A stretch of 64,000 bases of DNA from Roseihalotalea indica (GTDB lineage Bacteria > Bacteroidota > Bacteroidia > Cytophagales > Cyclobacteriaceae): positions 1-64,000 of the forward strand of contig NZ_JAINFL010000007.1 of assembly GCF_022458895.1 (NCBI RefSeq). Direction: 5' to 3'. Positions 34,894-42,826 of the stretch are shown one piece after another (position 1 is the first letter of the stretch; each line of letters opens with the position of its first letter). The translations under genes were made by a program, and so were the position numbers. Under the pieces are notes generated by a model. The model ran no database searches and was not told where the DNA came from. It saw nothing but the letters and a program-made list of their open reading frames with translations.

Positions 34894-35820
34894 ATGAGTT
34901 TACTCGTTGTAGGTTCCGTAGCTTTTGATGCTATCGAGACCCCTTTTGGTAAGACCGATAAAATCATCGGTGGTTCAGGTACGTATATCTCTCTGGCTGC
35001 CTCATACTTCACAAAGTCAGTTAACCTAGTAGGGGTGGTAGGAGAAGACTTTTTACAATCTGATATTGAGTCTTTTCAGAAACATGGCATCAATACCGAA
35101 GGGCTACAAATAAAAGAAGGCGAAAAGTCTTTTTTCTGGTCGGGGCGTTATCATAACGATTTGAATAGCCGCGATACACTAGTGACAGAATTGAACGTTC
35201 TGGGCGACTTTGATCCTATTATTCCTGATTCATACCAAGGGTGTGAGTACCTGATGCTGGGTAATTTAACCCCTGACGTGCAACAAACTGTATTAAACCG
35301 TCTGCAGAAGCGGCCTAAGTTGGTAATGCTGGATACCATGAATTTCTGGATGGAAGAACCTTTTATTGGAGGGTTACGCGAAGTGCTGAAACAGGTAGAC
35401 ATCTTATCCATTAACGACGAAGAGGCCAGAATGCTCTCGGGAGAATACTCTCTGGTGAAAGCAGCGCGGGCTATCCGAGAAATGGGGCCTACGTATTTGA
35501 TTATCAAAAAAGGAGAACATGGTGCCCTACTTTTTAGCGATGAGCAGATCTTTTTCGCTCCGGCGCTTCCATTAGAAGACGTATTTGATCCAACAGGGGC
35601 CGGAGATACGTTTGCCGGAGGTTTTATCGGTCATTTGGCCCAAAGTCAGGATATTTCTTTTGATAACATGAAGCGGGCGGTGATTTACGGCTCAGCAATG
35701 GCTTCCTTTTGCGTAGAAAAATTTGGTCCCGAACGTTTGGTGGGGCTACCTGCCGATGCACTGGAAGAACGCGTGCAGGAGTTTGTAGATCTGGTGCAAT
35801 TTGAGATTGATTATGCTTGA
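34894..35820 (+). CDS. PfkB-family carbohydrate kinase
   Basis: The 308-residue protein has the PfkB N-terminal glycine motif KIIGGSGTYISLAASYF and the C-terminal catalytic motif DPTGAGDTFAGGFIG at about 231-245, whose Asp is the general base. Ribokinase-like kinases phosphorylate sugars or nucleosides at a hydroxyl with ATP. The sequence LMLGNLTPDVQQTVL resembles the Bacteroidota group annotated simply as sugar kinase. Substrate unknown. Confidence 0.9.
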   Translation: MSLLVVGSVAFDAIETPFGKTDKIIGGSGTYISLAASYFTKSVNLVGVVGEDFLQSDIESFQKHGINTEGLQIKEGEKSFFWSGRYHNDLNSRDTLVTELNVLGDFDPIIPDSYQGCEYLMLGNLTPDVQQTVLNRLQKRPKLVMLDTMNFWMEEPFIGGLREVLKQVDILSINDEEARMLSGEYSLVKAARAIREMGPTYLIIKKGEHGALLFSDEQIFFAPALPLEDVFDPTGAGDTFAGGFIGHLAQSQDISFDNMKRAVIYGSAMASFCVEKFGPERLVGLPADALEERVQEFVDLVQFEIDYA

Positions 35821-35972
35821 AATAAGCATTAATGCTCAGAATGGCAGGATCATTTACCTGTTTTAATTCTTTTTTTGAGTTTTCTGGAAATAATACCTAG
35901 CTTCAGCAGGTCTTAGCGTTTTTATCTTTTTAGCGGCAACGCATTTAACAATTTTTTCGTGATGTTAGAAAC

Positions 35973-36005
35973 ATGGCCTTTTCCGGTTCATCGGAAGGCC
36001 ATTTA
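35973..36005 (+). terminator. Probable terminator after the PfkB kinase gene
   Basis: ATGGCC (35973-35978) pairs with GGCCAT (35997-36002) and TTCCG (35981-35985) with CGGAA (35991-35995) around GTTCA-type loop bases, allowing a small bulge. A short T-rich stretch follows (TTTATT). The upstream gap also contains the perfect 12-base palindrome AGCATTAATGCT at 35825-35836. Confidence 0.5.
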
Positions 36006-36030
36006 TTCAACATATTGATCTAACCTGTTT

Positions 36031-37347
36031 ATGAAAGATACCGTTACCGAATATTTTTCGGAATCCACCCTTCCGCTGGTCGCCTCCCGTTACGAAGCCG
36101 TACGTCAGCAAAGTGTAGCACTTTGTCAACCTTTAAAACCGGAAGACTATGTGGTGCAACCAGTTGTTGATGTAAGTCCGCCCAAATGGCATTTGGCGCA
36201 TATCACCTGGTTTTTTGAGCAGTTTATCTTAATTCCCCATTTTCCAAAATACCGGGTATTCAACGATCAATTTAACTTTCTTTTTAATAGCTATTACGAA
36301 AGCAAAGGAGACCGGATGGTGCGGACCGACCGAGGAAATATGAGTAGGCCCACTACCGATGAAGTGCTGCAATACCGGGCATATGTAGATGAGCATATGC
36401 GAGAATTATGGAACGTACTTGACGAAGGAGCTCATGAGGCTGTAGCTGATTTGGTAGAACTAGGGTTGCACCACGAGCAGCAACATCAGGAGCTGCTGGT
36501 AACCGATTTAAAGTATATTCTAGGGCATAACCCCCTTTTTCCGGCCTACGCCAAATCCGGTTCGTCAGTATCGGGAGTTGCTACCGAGCGGGAGGAGTAT
36601 GTGTTTGTTCCGGGTGGTAATTATTCTATTGGCTTTCAGGGAAAAGGATTTCATTTTGATAATGAAGACGGGTATCATCAGGTATATCTGGCCGATTACC
36701 GGTTGCTTAATCGTTTAGTGACTAATGGTGAGTTTCTGGCATTCATTGAGGATGGTGGATACCTGAATGCTGATTTATGGCTATCTGATGGCTGGGCCTG
36801 GTTACAGACAGAGCATATTACGGCACCGCATTACTGGCATAAGCAGGATGGGGTTTGGTATCACTATACACTTCATGGTTTGCAAAAGCTTGATCTTTCT
36901 CAGCCAGTAACCCATGTGAGCTATTACGAAGCGGAAGCGTATGCCCGTTGGAAAGGCAAACGTCTGCCTACTGAAGCTGAATGGGAAGTGGCCTGCCGCA
37001 AAGCAGGGTATGAGCACGACTTTCATGTCTTATCACCGGCCAATCTGGTAGAGTCTGGTAATTATCATCCACGGGCCTTACAGGCAGCCGGAACTGCCTC
37101 GGTGCCAGCGCAAATGGTAGGAGATGTGTGGGAGTGGACTCAGAGTGCTTATCTGCCTTATCCTTTTTATCAACGGGTAAAAGGGGCTTTAGGCGAATAT
37201 AATGGCAAATTTATGATCAATCAGATGGTGCTAAGGGGCGGGTCTTGCGCTACTCCGGAGAGCCATATGCGAATTACTTACCGAAACTTTTTTCAACCTG
37301 ACAAACGCTGGCAATTTACGGGCTTCCGGCTTGCCGAATATATCTAG
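36031..37347 (+). CDS. egtB: Ergothioneine biosynthesis protein EgtB (sulfoxide synthase)
   Basis: The 438-residue protein has an N-terminal DinB-like helical domain with the iron-ligand pattern HLAH (54-57) and HHEQQHQE (His148 and His152), and a C-terminal FGE-sulfatase-like domain (FVPGGNYSIGFQGKG, WEVACRKAGYEHDF, GDVWEWTQSAYLPY, LRGGSCATPESHMRITYRNFF, FTGFRLAEYI). EgtB joins a sulfur donor to trimethylated histidine with O2 and a non-haem iron. egtD begins at the base after its stop. No egtA, egtC or egtE was found, so the donor may be cysteine rather than gamma-glutamylcysteine, which is inference. Confidence 0.93.
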   Translation: MKDTVTEYFSESTLPLVASRYEAVRQQSVALCQPLKPEDYVVQPVVDVSPPKWHLAHITWFFEQFILIPHFPKYRVFNDQFNFLFNSYYESKGDRMVRTDRGNMSRPTTDEVLQYRAYVDEHMRELWNVLDEGAHEAVADLVELGLHHEQQHQELLVTDLKYILGHNPLFPAYAKSGSSVSGVATEREEYVFVPGGNYSIGFQGKGFHFDNEDGYHQVYLADYRLLNRLVTNGEFLAFIEDGGYLNADLWLSDGWAWLQTEHITAPHYWHKQDGVWYHYTLHGLQKLDLSQPVTHVSYYEAEAYARWKGKRLPTEAEWEVACRKAGYEHDFHVLSPANLVESGNYHPRALQAAGTASVPAQMVGDVWEWTQSAYLPYPFYQRVKGALGEYNGKFMINQMVLRGGSCATPESHMRITYRNFFQPDKRWQFTGFRLAEYI

Positions 37348-38388
37348 ATGGCTCAACGTACTAATCGAGAAGAAAAAACTACCGCTATCTTGAACGGAAG
37401 CGGACTACAAGTAACGGTGACACAAAAATCCAATAACCCAGAGTTTGCTGCTGATGTGTATGCCGGACTAACCGCCAAAGAAAAATATCTGCCTTCCAAA
37501 TACCTTTACAATAAACAAGGTGATGCGATTTTCCAGCAGATTATGGCTATGGAAGAGTATTATCCAACCCGGGCGGAATACGAAATTTTTGAAACTCACG
37601 GCCAGCGTATGCTGGACTACTTTGCAGAAGGAGAAATTCCTTTTCGGCTGATAGAGTTCGGCGCCGGGGACGGTACCAAAACTAAAGTATTACTTCGGCA
37701 GTTTCTTCGGAAAAATGCCCAGTTTAGCTACCTCCCTATTGATATTTCGGCCAATATTGTTGAAAAACTGACCGCTGATTTAAAGGAAAATATGCCTGAC
37801 CTTACCGTGAAAGGTATCTGTGACGATTATTTCCGGGCTATTGAGCAGCTTCGCCAGCCATCTAATGGACAGCGGGTGCGTAATGTAGTATTATTCCTGG
37901 GCGCAAATATTGGCAATTTCTCTCATAGCGAAAGTATTGAGTTTTTAAAAGAAATTGCAGTACACCTTTCCCCTGGCGATTTGCTGATGACGGGTTTTGA
38001 TTTGAAAAAGGATCCCCAGCGTATTTTAGACGCATACTTTGATAAGCAGGGGATTACCCGAAACTTTAAGCACAATTTGCTATTGCGCATTAATGAGGAA
38101 TTAGGCGCAAATTTTAACATTGATGCCTTCCAGTATTTTCCAATTTACGACCCTATGGAAGGAAGCATTCGTAGTTATTTGGTCAGCACTAAAGAGCAGC
38201 AGGTATCGATAAACGCTATTGACGAAGTTATTCATTTTGACGCGTGGGAAGCCATTTATATGGAACGTTCCCAGAAATACAGTTTATCTGATATTGAAAA
38301 CCTGGCTCAAAAATCAGGATTTGAAATTGCCGATAACTTTTTTGATCAGCAGCGGCTTTTTACCGATTCGCTTTGGCGGTTAAAATAG
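37348..38388 (+). CDS. egtD: L-histidine N-alpha-methyltransferase EgtD
   Basis: The 346-residue protein has the EgtD entry motif LPSKYLYNKQGDAIFQQIMAMEEYYPTRAE (about 48-77) and the SAM site LIEFGAGDGTKTKVLL at 101-116. Also visible are FLGANIGNFSHSES, LLMTGFDLKKDP and YLVSTKEQQVSI in the C-terminal substrate domain. It methylates histidine three times to hercynine, the EgtB substrate. The ATG follows the egtB stop directly, so the pair is an operon. Confidence 0.94.
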   Translation: MAQRTNREEKTTAILNGSGLQVTVTQKSNNPEFAADVYAGLTAKEKYLPSKYLYNKQGDAIFQQIMAMEEYYPTRAEYEIFETHGQRMLDYFAEGEIPFRLIEFGAGDGTKTKVLLRQFLRKNAQFSYLPIDISANIVEKLTADLKENMPDLTVKGICDDYFRAIEQLRQPSNGQRVRNVVLFLGANIGNFSHSESIEFLKEIAVHLSPGDLLMTGFDLKKDPQRILDAYFDKQGITRNFKHNLLLRINEELGANFNIDAFQYFPIYDPMEGSIRSYLVSTKEQQVSINAIDEVIHFDAWEAIYMERSQKYSLSDIENLAQKSGFEIADNFFDQQRLFTDSLWRLK

Positions 38389-38450
38389 AGGTTGGCTGTT
38401 ACGGTAGGCAAAAAATAAGACATCTCTTCTGTATCCTACCACTTGCCTGC

Positions 38451-38458
38451 TATATTTG
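38451..38458 (+). promoter_or_regulatory. -7 box of hemB
   Basis: TATATTTG is an exact TAnnTTTG match placed 15-22 bases before the ATG at 38473. It sits downstream of the TTG at 38443, so that upstream codon cannot be the start of a transcript made from this promoter. Confidence 0.55.
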
Positions 38459-38472
38459 CAAGAAAAAAGAGC

Positions 38473-39444
38473 ATGCTACGACGTCCTCGCCGAAATCGTA
38501 AATCTCCGGTAATCCGGGATTTAGTAGAAGAAACCCAACTTTCTACTCAACACCTGATTCTTCCGGTGTTTGTAATAGAAGGCGAAAATAAGCAGGAAGA
38601 AATACCTTCTATGCCCGGCATTTCACGGTATAGTCTGGATTTATTGCTTGAAGAGATAGCTGTCTGTCGGGAACTGGGAATTCGCACTTTTGCCCCTTTT
38701 CCTGCCCTGAGCGATGCCCATAAAGATCCATTTGCAAAAGAAGGGCATAACCCCGAAGGGCTGTTTCCCCGAACTATTCGGAAAATTAAAGAGCAATTTC
38801 CCGATGTAGTTCTAATGACCGATATTGCTATGGACCCCTACAGTTCTGATGGGCACGACGGTTTGGTGCGAGACGGGGAAATTCTGAATGATGAAACCTT
38901 AGAGATTCTGGGAAAAATGGCGCTTGCACAGGCCGAAGCAGGCACTGATATACTCGGCCCTTCAGATATGATGGACGGTCGGGTAGGGTATCTGCGAAAC
39001 TTGCTGGACGAACACGGTCATCAGAATGTATCTATTATGGCGTATACCGCCAAGTATGCCTCTGCGTTTTACGGCCCTTTCCGGGATGCTTTAGAATCTG
39101 CTCCCAAATCTGGTGACAAGAAAACTTATCAGATGAATCCGGCTAACCGCCTGGAAGCATTAATGGAAGCGGAATTAGATTATGCAGAAGGAGCAGATAT
39201 GATGATGGTAAAACCCGCGCTGGCTTATCTGGATATTATCCGGGCACTGAAAGATAATTTTCCTATTCCGGTGGCTGCTTATCATGTGAGCGGAGAGTTT
39301 GCCATGATTAAGGCTGCCGCGGCAAATGGTTGGATTGATGGGGAAAAAGCCATGCTCGAAGTGTTAACCTCCATTCGGCGGGCCGGTGCCGACATTATCC
39401 TTACCTATTTTGCTAAAGACTATGCGCAGTGGCTGGCGCATTGA
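38473..39444 (+). CDS. hemB: Delta-aminolevulinic acid dehydratase (porphobilinogen synthase)
   Basis: From the ATG at 38473 the protein has 323 residues and begins MLRRPRRNRKSPVIRDLVEET, the normal HemB N-terminus; a TTG at 38443 would add ten residues but lies before the promoter box. Active-site lysines are in VSIMAYTAKYASAFYGPFRD and MMVKPALAYLD. The metal-binding region LMTDIAMDPYSSDGHDG has no triple Cys, suggesting the Zn-independent, Mg-dependent type. It condenses two aminolevulinate molecules in tetrapyrrole synthesis. Confidence 0.96.
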   Translation: MLRRPRRNRKSPVIRDLVEETQLSTQHLILPVFVIEGENKQEEIPSMPGISRYSLDLLLEEIAVCRELGIRTFAPFPALSDAHKDPFAKEGHNPEGLFPRTIRKIKEQFPDVVLMTDIAMDPYSSDGHDGLVRDGEILNDETLEILGKMALAQAEAGTDILGPSDMMDGRVGYLRNLLDEHGHQNVSIMAYTAKYASAFYGPFRDALESAPKSGDKKTYQMNPANRLEALMEAELDYAEGADMMMVKPALAYLDIIRALKDNFPIPVAAYHVSGEFAMIKAAAANGWIDGEKAMLEVLTSIRRAGADIILTYFAKDYAQWLAH

Positions 39445-39537
39445 TCCTTATAATAATTTTCATCTAGCTTTTCATATTTCTATTGATAGGTTAACTATCT
39501 ATCTATATTATCGTTTAATCGTAATATTCTTAATACC

Positions 39538-41757
39538 GTGGAACAAACCTTAACGACTGTACAGACTGCCAAAGACTTAGGATTACTGGAAGAAGAATTC
39601 CAACAAATTCAGAAGATATTAGGACGAGTGCCTAATTTTACTGAGCTGTGTATCTTCTCAGTAATGTGGTCTGAGCATTGTTCCTACAAAAACTCTATTG
39701 CCTGGCTAAAAAAACTGCCTAAAAGCTCAGACCGGATGCTGGCCGAAGCCGGAGAGGAAAATGCTGGGTTGGTGGATATTGGCGACGGTCTGGCCTGTAG
39801 TTTTAAGATAGAATCTCATAATCACCCTTCAGCTATAGAACCTTATCAGGGAGCGGCAACCGGCGTGGGAGGAATCAACCGGGATATCTTCACGATGGGG
39901 GCTCGGCCTATTGCTCAACTCAACTCATTACGATTTGGTGATATCAATAACGAGCGAACGCAATGGCTGATGCGAGGCGTAGTGAAAGGTATTGGTAATT
40001 ACGGAAATGCTTTTGGCATTCCTACAGTTGGTGGCGAGCTGTTCTTTGACCCTTGTTATCAGGTTAATCCGCTGGTAAATGCTTTTTCTGCCGGAATTGT
40101 AGAAACAGATAAGGTAGCGAGCGCCATTGCTTACGGAGTGGATAACCCGGTATTTATTGTAGGTTCCGCTACTGGAAAAGACGGTATTCATGGAGCAGCT
40201 TTCGCCTCTAAAGATATCAGCGAAGATTCCATTAAAGATCTTCCGGCAGTACAGGTAGGTGATCCTTTCCAGGAAAAACTCTTGTTAGAAGCAACCCTAG
40301 AGGTTATCGCCTCTGGTCATGTAGTGGGTATTCAGGATATGGGCGCGGCTGGCATCATCTGCTCTACCTCTGAAATGAGCGCCAAAGGTGAGCACGGTAT
40401 GGACATCTGGCTGGATAAAGTGCCACTCCGCCAGAACGATATGTTAGCCTGGGAAATTCTACTTTCTGAGTCGCAGGAGCGTATGCTGATTGTGGTTGAG
40501 CAAGGGAGTGAAGAGGAAGTGAAGAAAATCTTTAAAAAATGGGATTTGCAATGTGAGCAAATCGGGGTAGTCACAGATTCTAAACGGCTCGTATTCCATC
40601 AGCATGGAGAAGTGGTAGCAGACGTTCCGGCAGATGATTTAGTCTTAGGTGGCGGGGCTCCAGTGTATCACCGTGAGTATCGTGAGCCTGCTTATTATCA
40701 AGAGTACAAAAAGTTTCGTATAGAAGATGTGCCGGAGCCTGACGATTATGCAGAAGTTGCCAAGTTCTTATTGGGGCATCCTAATATTGCATCACGGCAA
40801 TGGGTAGCTGAACAGTATGACTCAATGATTGGTACGGGCACTACTACCACCAATGTACCGGCTGATGCTGCGGTGGTACGTATCAAGGGGACCAATAAGG
40901 CCATTGCGGTGACCGTAGATTGTAATGCACGTTACGTTCATGCGGATCCTGAAGAAGGGTGCGCTATTGCAGTAGCAGAAGCTGCCCGGAATATTGTATG
41001 TGCCGGAGGAGAGCCTGTGGCCATCACTAATTGCCTGAATTTTGGTAACCCGTATGATCCGGAGGTGTATTGGCAGTTTGTTGGCGCAATACAAGGAATG
41101 AAGAAAGCCTGCGAGAAATTCAGCACTCCGGTAACCGGAGGTAATGTGAGTTTCTATAATCAATCTAGTGATGGTGGAGCAGTTTTCCCAACACCGACTA
41201 TTGGTATGTTAGGCTTATTAGAGCATTTTGAGAATAAAATGACGCTGGCCTTTCAAAATGAGGGAGATCTACTGTATCTGATTGGAGAATCAGTAAATGA
41301 TATTAGCAGTTCGGAATACCTGTATAGCTATCATAAGATTAGTAGTTCGCCCGTTCCTTATTTTAACCTTGAAAAAGAATATGCTTTACAGCAGATCGTT
41401 AAAGATTTGATCAGTAAAAAGATGGTCGCTTCTGTACATGATGTATCAGATGGCGGTTTGTTTATTGCACTTGCTGAATCTGCTATGGCCGGAAACCTCG
41501 GTTTCTCTATTAAAACAGACGATTCTATCAGAAAGGATGCTTTTTTGTTTGGCGAGGGACAGAGTAGAGTGTTGGTTAGTGTATCGCCTTCAGAGAAAGA
41601 GGCATTTGAGCAGGCTATGCATCAGGCTAGTGTCAAGCATCTATCGTTAGGCATAGTGGAGCCAATGAATTTTGTTGTAGATAGTCATGTTCTAATCTCT
41701 AATAAAGATGCAAGCTCGGTTTATAACATGACTTTGGAGCATTTTTTGAATAAATAG
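39538..41757 (+). CDS. purL: Phosphoribosylformylglycinamidine synthase subunit PurL (small form)
   Basis: The 739-residue protein starts at a GTG (39538). It has the N-terminal helical region, then [37 protein letters not shown] (ATP-binding), [44 protein letters not shown], and a second half with [25 protein letters not shown] and [21 protein letters not shown]. The length is that of the small PurL working with PurQ and PurS. It catalyses the amidation of FGAR in purine synthesis. The next 198 bases separate it from the polysaccharide cluster. Confidence 0.96.
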   Translation: MEQTLTTVQTAKDLGLLEEEFQQIQKILGRVPNFTELCIFSVMWSEHCSYKNSIAWLKKLPKSSDRMLAEAGEENAGLVDIGDGLACSFKIESHNHPSAIEPYQGAATGVGGINRDIFTMGARPIAQLNSLRFGDINNERTQWLMRGVVKGIGNYGNAFGIPTVGGELFFDPCYQVNPLVNAFSAGIVETDKVASAIAYGVDNPVFIVGSATGKDGIHGAAFASKDISEDSIKDLPAVQVGDPFQEKLLLEATLEVIASGHVVGIQDMGAAGIICSTSEMSAKGEHGMDIWLDKVPLRQNDMLAWEILLSESQERMLIVVEQGSEEEVKKIFKKWDLQCEQIGVVTDSKRLVFHQHGEVVADVPADDLVLGGGAPVYHREYREPAYYQEYKKFRIEDVPEPDDYAEVAKFLLGHPNIASRQWVAEQYDSMIGTGTTTTNVPADAAVVRIKGTNKAIAVTVDCNARYVHADPEEGCAIAVAEAARNIVCAGGEPVAITNCLNFGNPYDPEVYWQFVGAIQGMKKACEKFSTPVTGGNVSFYNQSSDGGAVFPTPTIGMLGLLEHFENKMTLAFQNEGDLLYLIGESVNDISSSEYLYSYHKISSSPVPYFNLEKEYALQQIVKDLISKKMVASVHDVSDGGLFIALAESAMAGNLGFSIKTDDSIRKDAFLFGEGQSRVLVSVSPSEKEAFEQAMHQASVKHLSLGIVEPMNFVVDSHVLISNKDASSVYNMTLEHFLNK

Positions 41758-41908
41758 CGGAAAAAGTACATTATTGTACTCCATAAAGTTGATACTATTT
41801 TTATAAGCAGTCTCTAGCTCTAAGAGAGTAATTGTCAATAAAATACAATTTTCAGTGATAATAATTATTTTTTATCACTAAATCTTTTTAAAATTTCAAA
41901 ATAGTTTC

Positions 41909-41916
41909 TATTTTTG
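41909..41916 (+). promoter_or_regulatory. -7 box before the polysaccharide cluster
   Basis: TATTTTTG matches TAnnTTTG exactly and lies 40 bases before the first gene of the cluster (41956). The 198-base gap is very AT-rich. An AGTACA-TTAT-TGTACT hairpin at 41765-41780 follows purL. Confidence 0.45.
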
Positions 41917-41955
41917 TTCAAATAAAAATTTGAAAAGTTATATAAATTATAACTA

Positions 41956-42771
41956 ATGTATCAAAAACAGCGAAAAACAAGAAAGTTACTTCACTCAGGT
42001 GTTATGTTGACCATAATTTTAGGCACATTATTCTCGTGTGTTTCTAAGAAGAATTTAGTATATCTACAGGATGATAGCTTTTCGTCAGATTATCCTACGC
42101 AGATAAAAAACAGAAGACCTGACTATAGAATACAACCGAACGATGTACTTCATGTCACTATTCAGAATCCTGATAATGAGACATCTGCTTTTTTTAATTA
42201 CGGCAACCAGGATACCGGGCAGGGGTATGGAAGTGAATCAGTACTGTACCTGATGGGATTTAATGTGGATAAAGACGGGTTTATTAGTATTCCGCTAATT
42301 GGTAAGGTTAAGGTTCAAAACCTGACAATTGAAGAGTGTCAGCAAATAATTCAGCAGGAAGCTAATAAATACATACTTAATTCGTCAGTTGCTGTAAAGC
42401 TAGTGAGTTTCAAGATCTCTGTTTTAGGAGAAGTAAATAATCCAGGATATTATTATATTTATAATGGGCAAGCCTCAGTATTAGAGGGATTAAGTAAAGC
42501 AGGAGATCTAAACCAGTTTGCAAACAGGAATAACATTAAGCTCATCAGGCAAACTGATGATGGAGTAGAAGTTACTTTATTGGACTTATCCAGTTCTGAT
42601 CTAATGAAATCAAAGTACTACTATCTGTTACCAAATGATGTAATTTACGTAGAACCTTCAGAAGCCCAGGTACGAAGAACCAATACCCAACCTTTAGGAG
42701 TATTTTTTGGCGGGTTAGGGGCATTGATATCAGTAGTAAACCTGATTATATCAATTAACAATAGTAAATAA
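41956..42771 (+). CDS. Wza-like polysaccharide export lipoprotein
   Basis: The 271-residue protein has a lipoprotein signal with Cys28 (LTIILGTLFSC). It shows the polysaccharide export domain: DYRIQPNDVLHVTIQNPDN, GFISIPLIGKVKVQNLTIEECQQIIQQEANKYI and a SLBB-like part with FKISVLGEVNNPGYYYIYNGQASVLEGLSKAGDLN. A hydrophobic C-terminal segment (PLGVFFGGLGALISVVNLIISI) is typical of Bacteroidota versions. It forms the outer-membrane export channel with the Wzc-like protein 55 bases downstream. Confidence 0.94.
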   Translation: MYQKQRKTRKLLHSGVMLTIILGTLFSCVSKKNLVYLQDDSFSSDYPTQIKNRRPDYRIQPNDVLHVTIQNPDNETSAFFNYGNQDTGQGYGSESVLYLMGFNVDKDGFISIPLIGKVKVQNLTIEECQQIIQQEANKYILNSSVAVKLVSFKISVLGEVNNPGYYYIYNGQASVLEGLSKAGDLNQFANRNNIKLIRQTDDGVEVTLLDLSSSDLMKSKYYYLLPNDVIYVEPSEAQVRRTNTQPLGVFFGGLGALISVVNLIISINNSK

Positions 42772-42826
42772 TAATTATTTGGAAAGTTTTTTTCAAGATT
42801 TAGCCATTCATAATTCGTGATAAACG

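Noticed and set aside
38443..38472. Upstream TTG start for hemB
   Set aside because: A TAnnTTTG promoter box at 38451-38458 lies between this codon and the ATG at 38473, and HemB proteins normally begin at the ATG.
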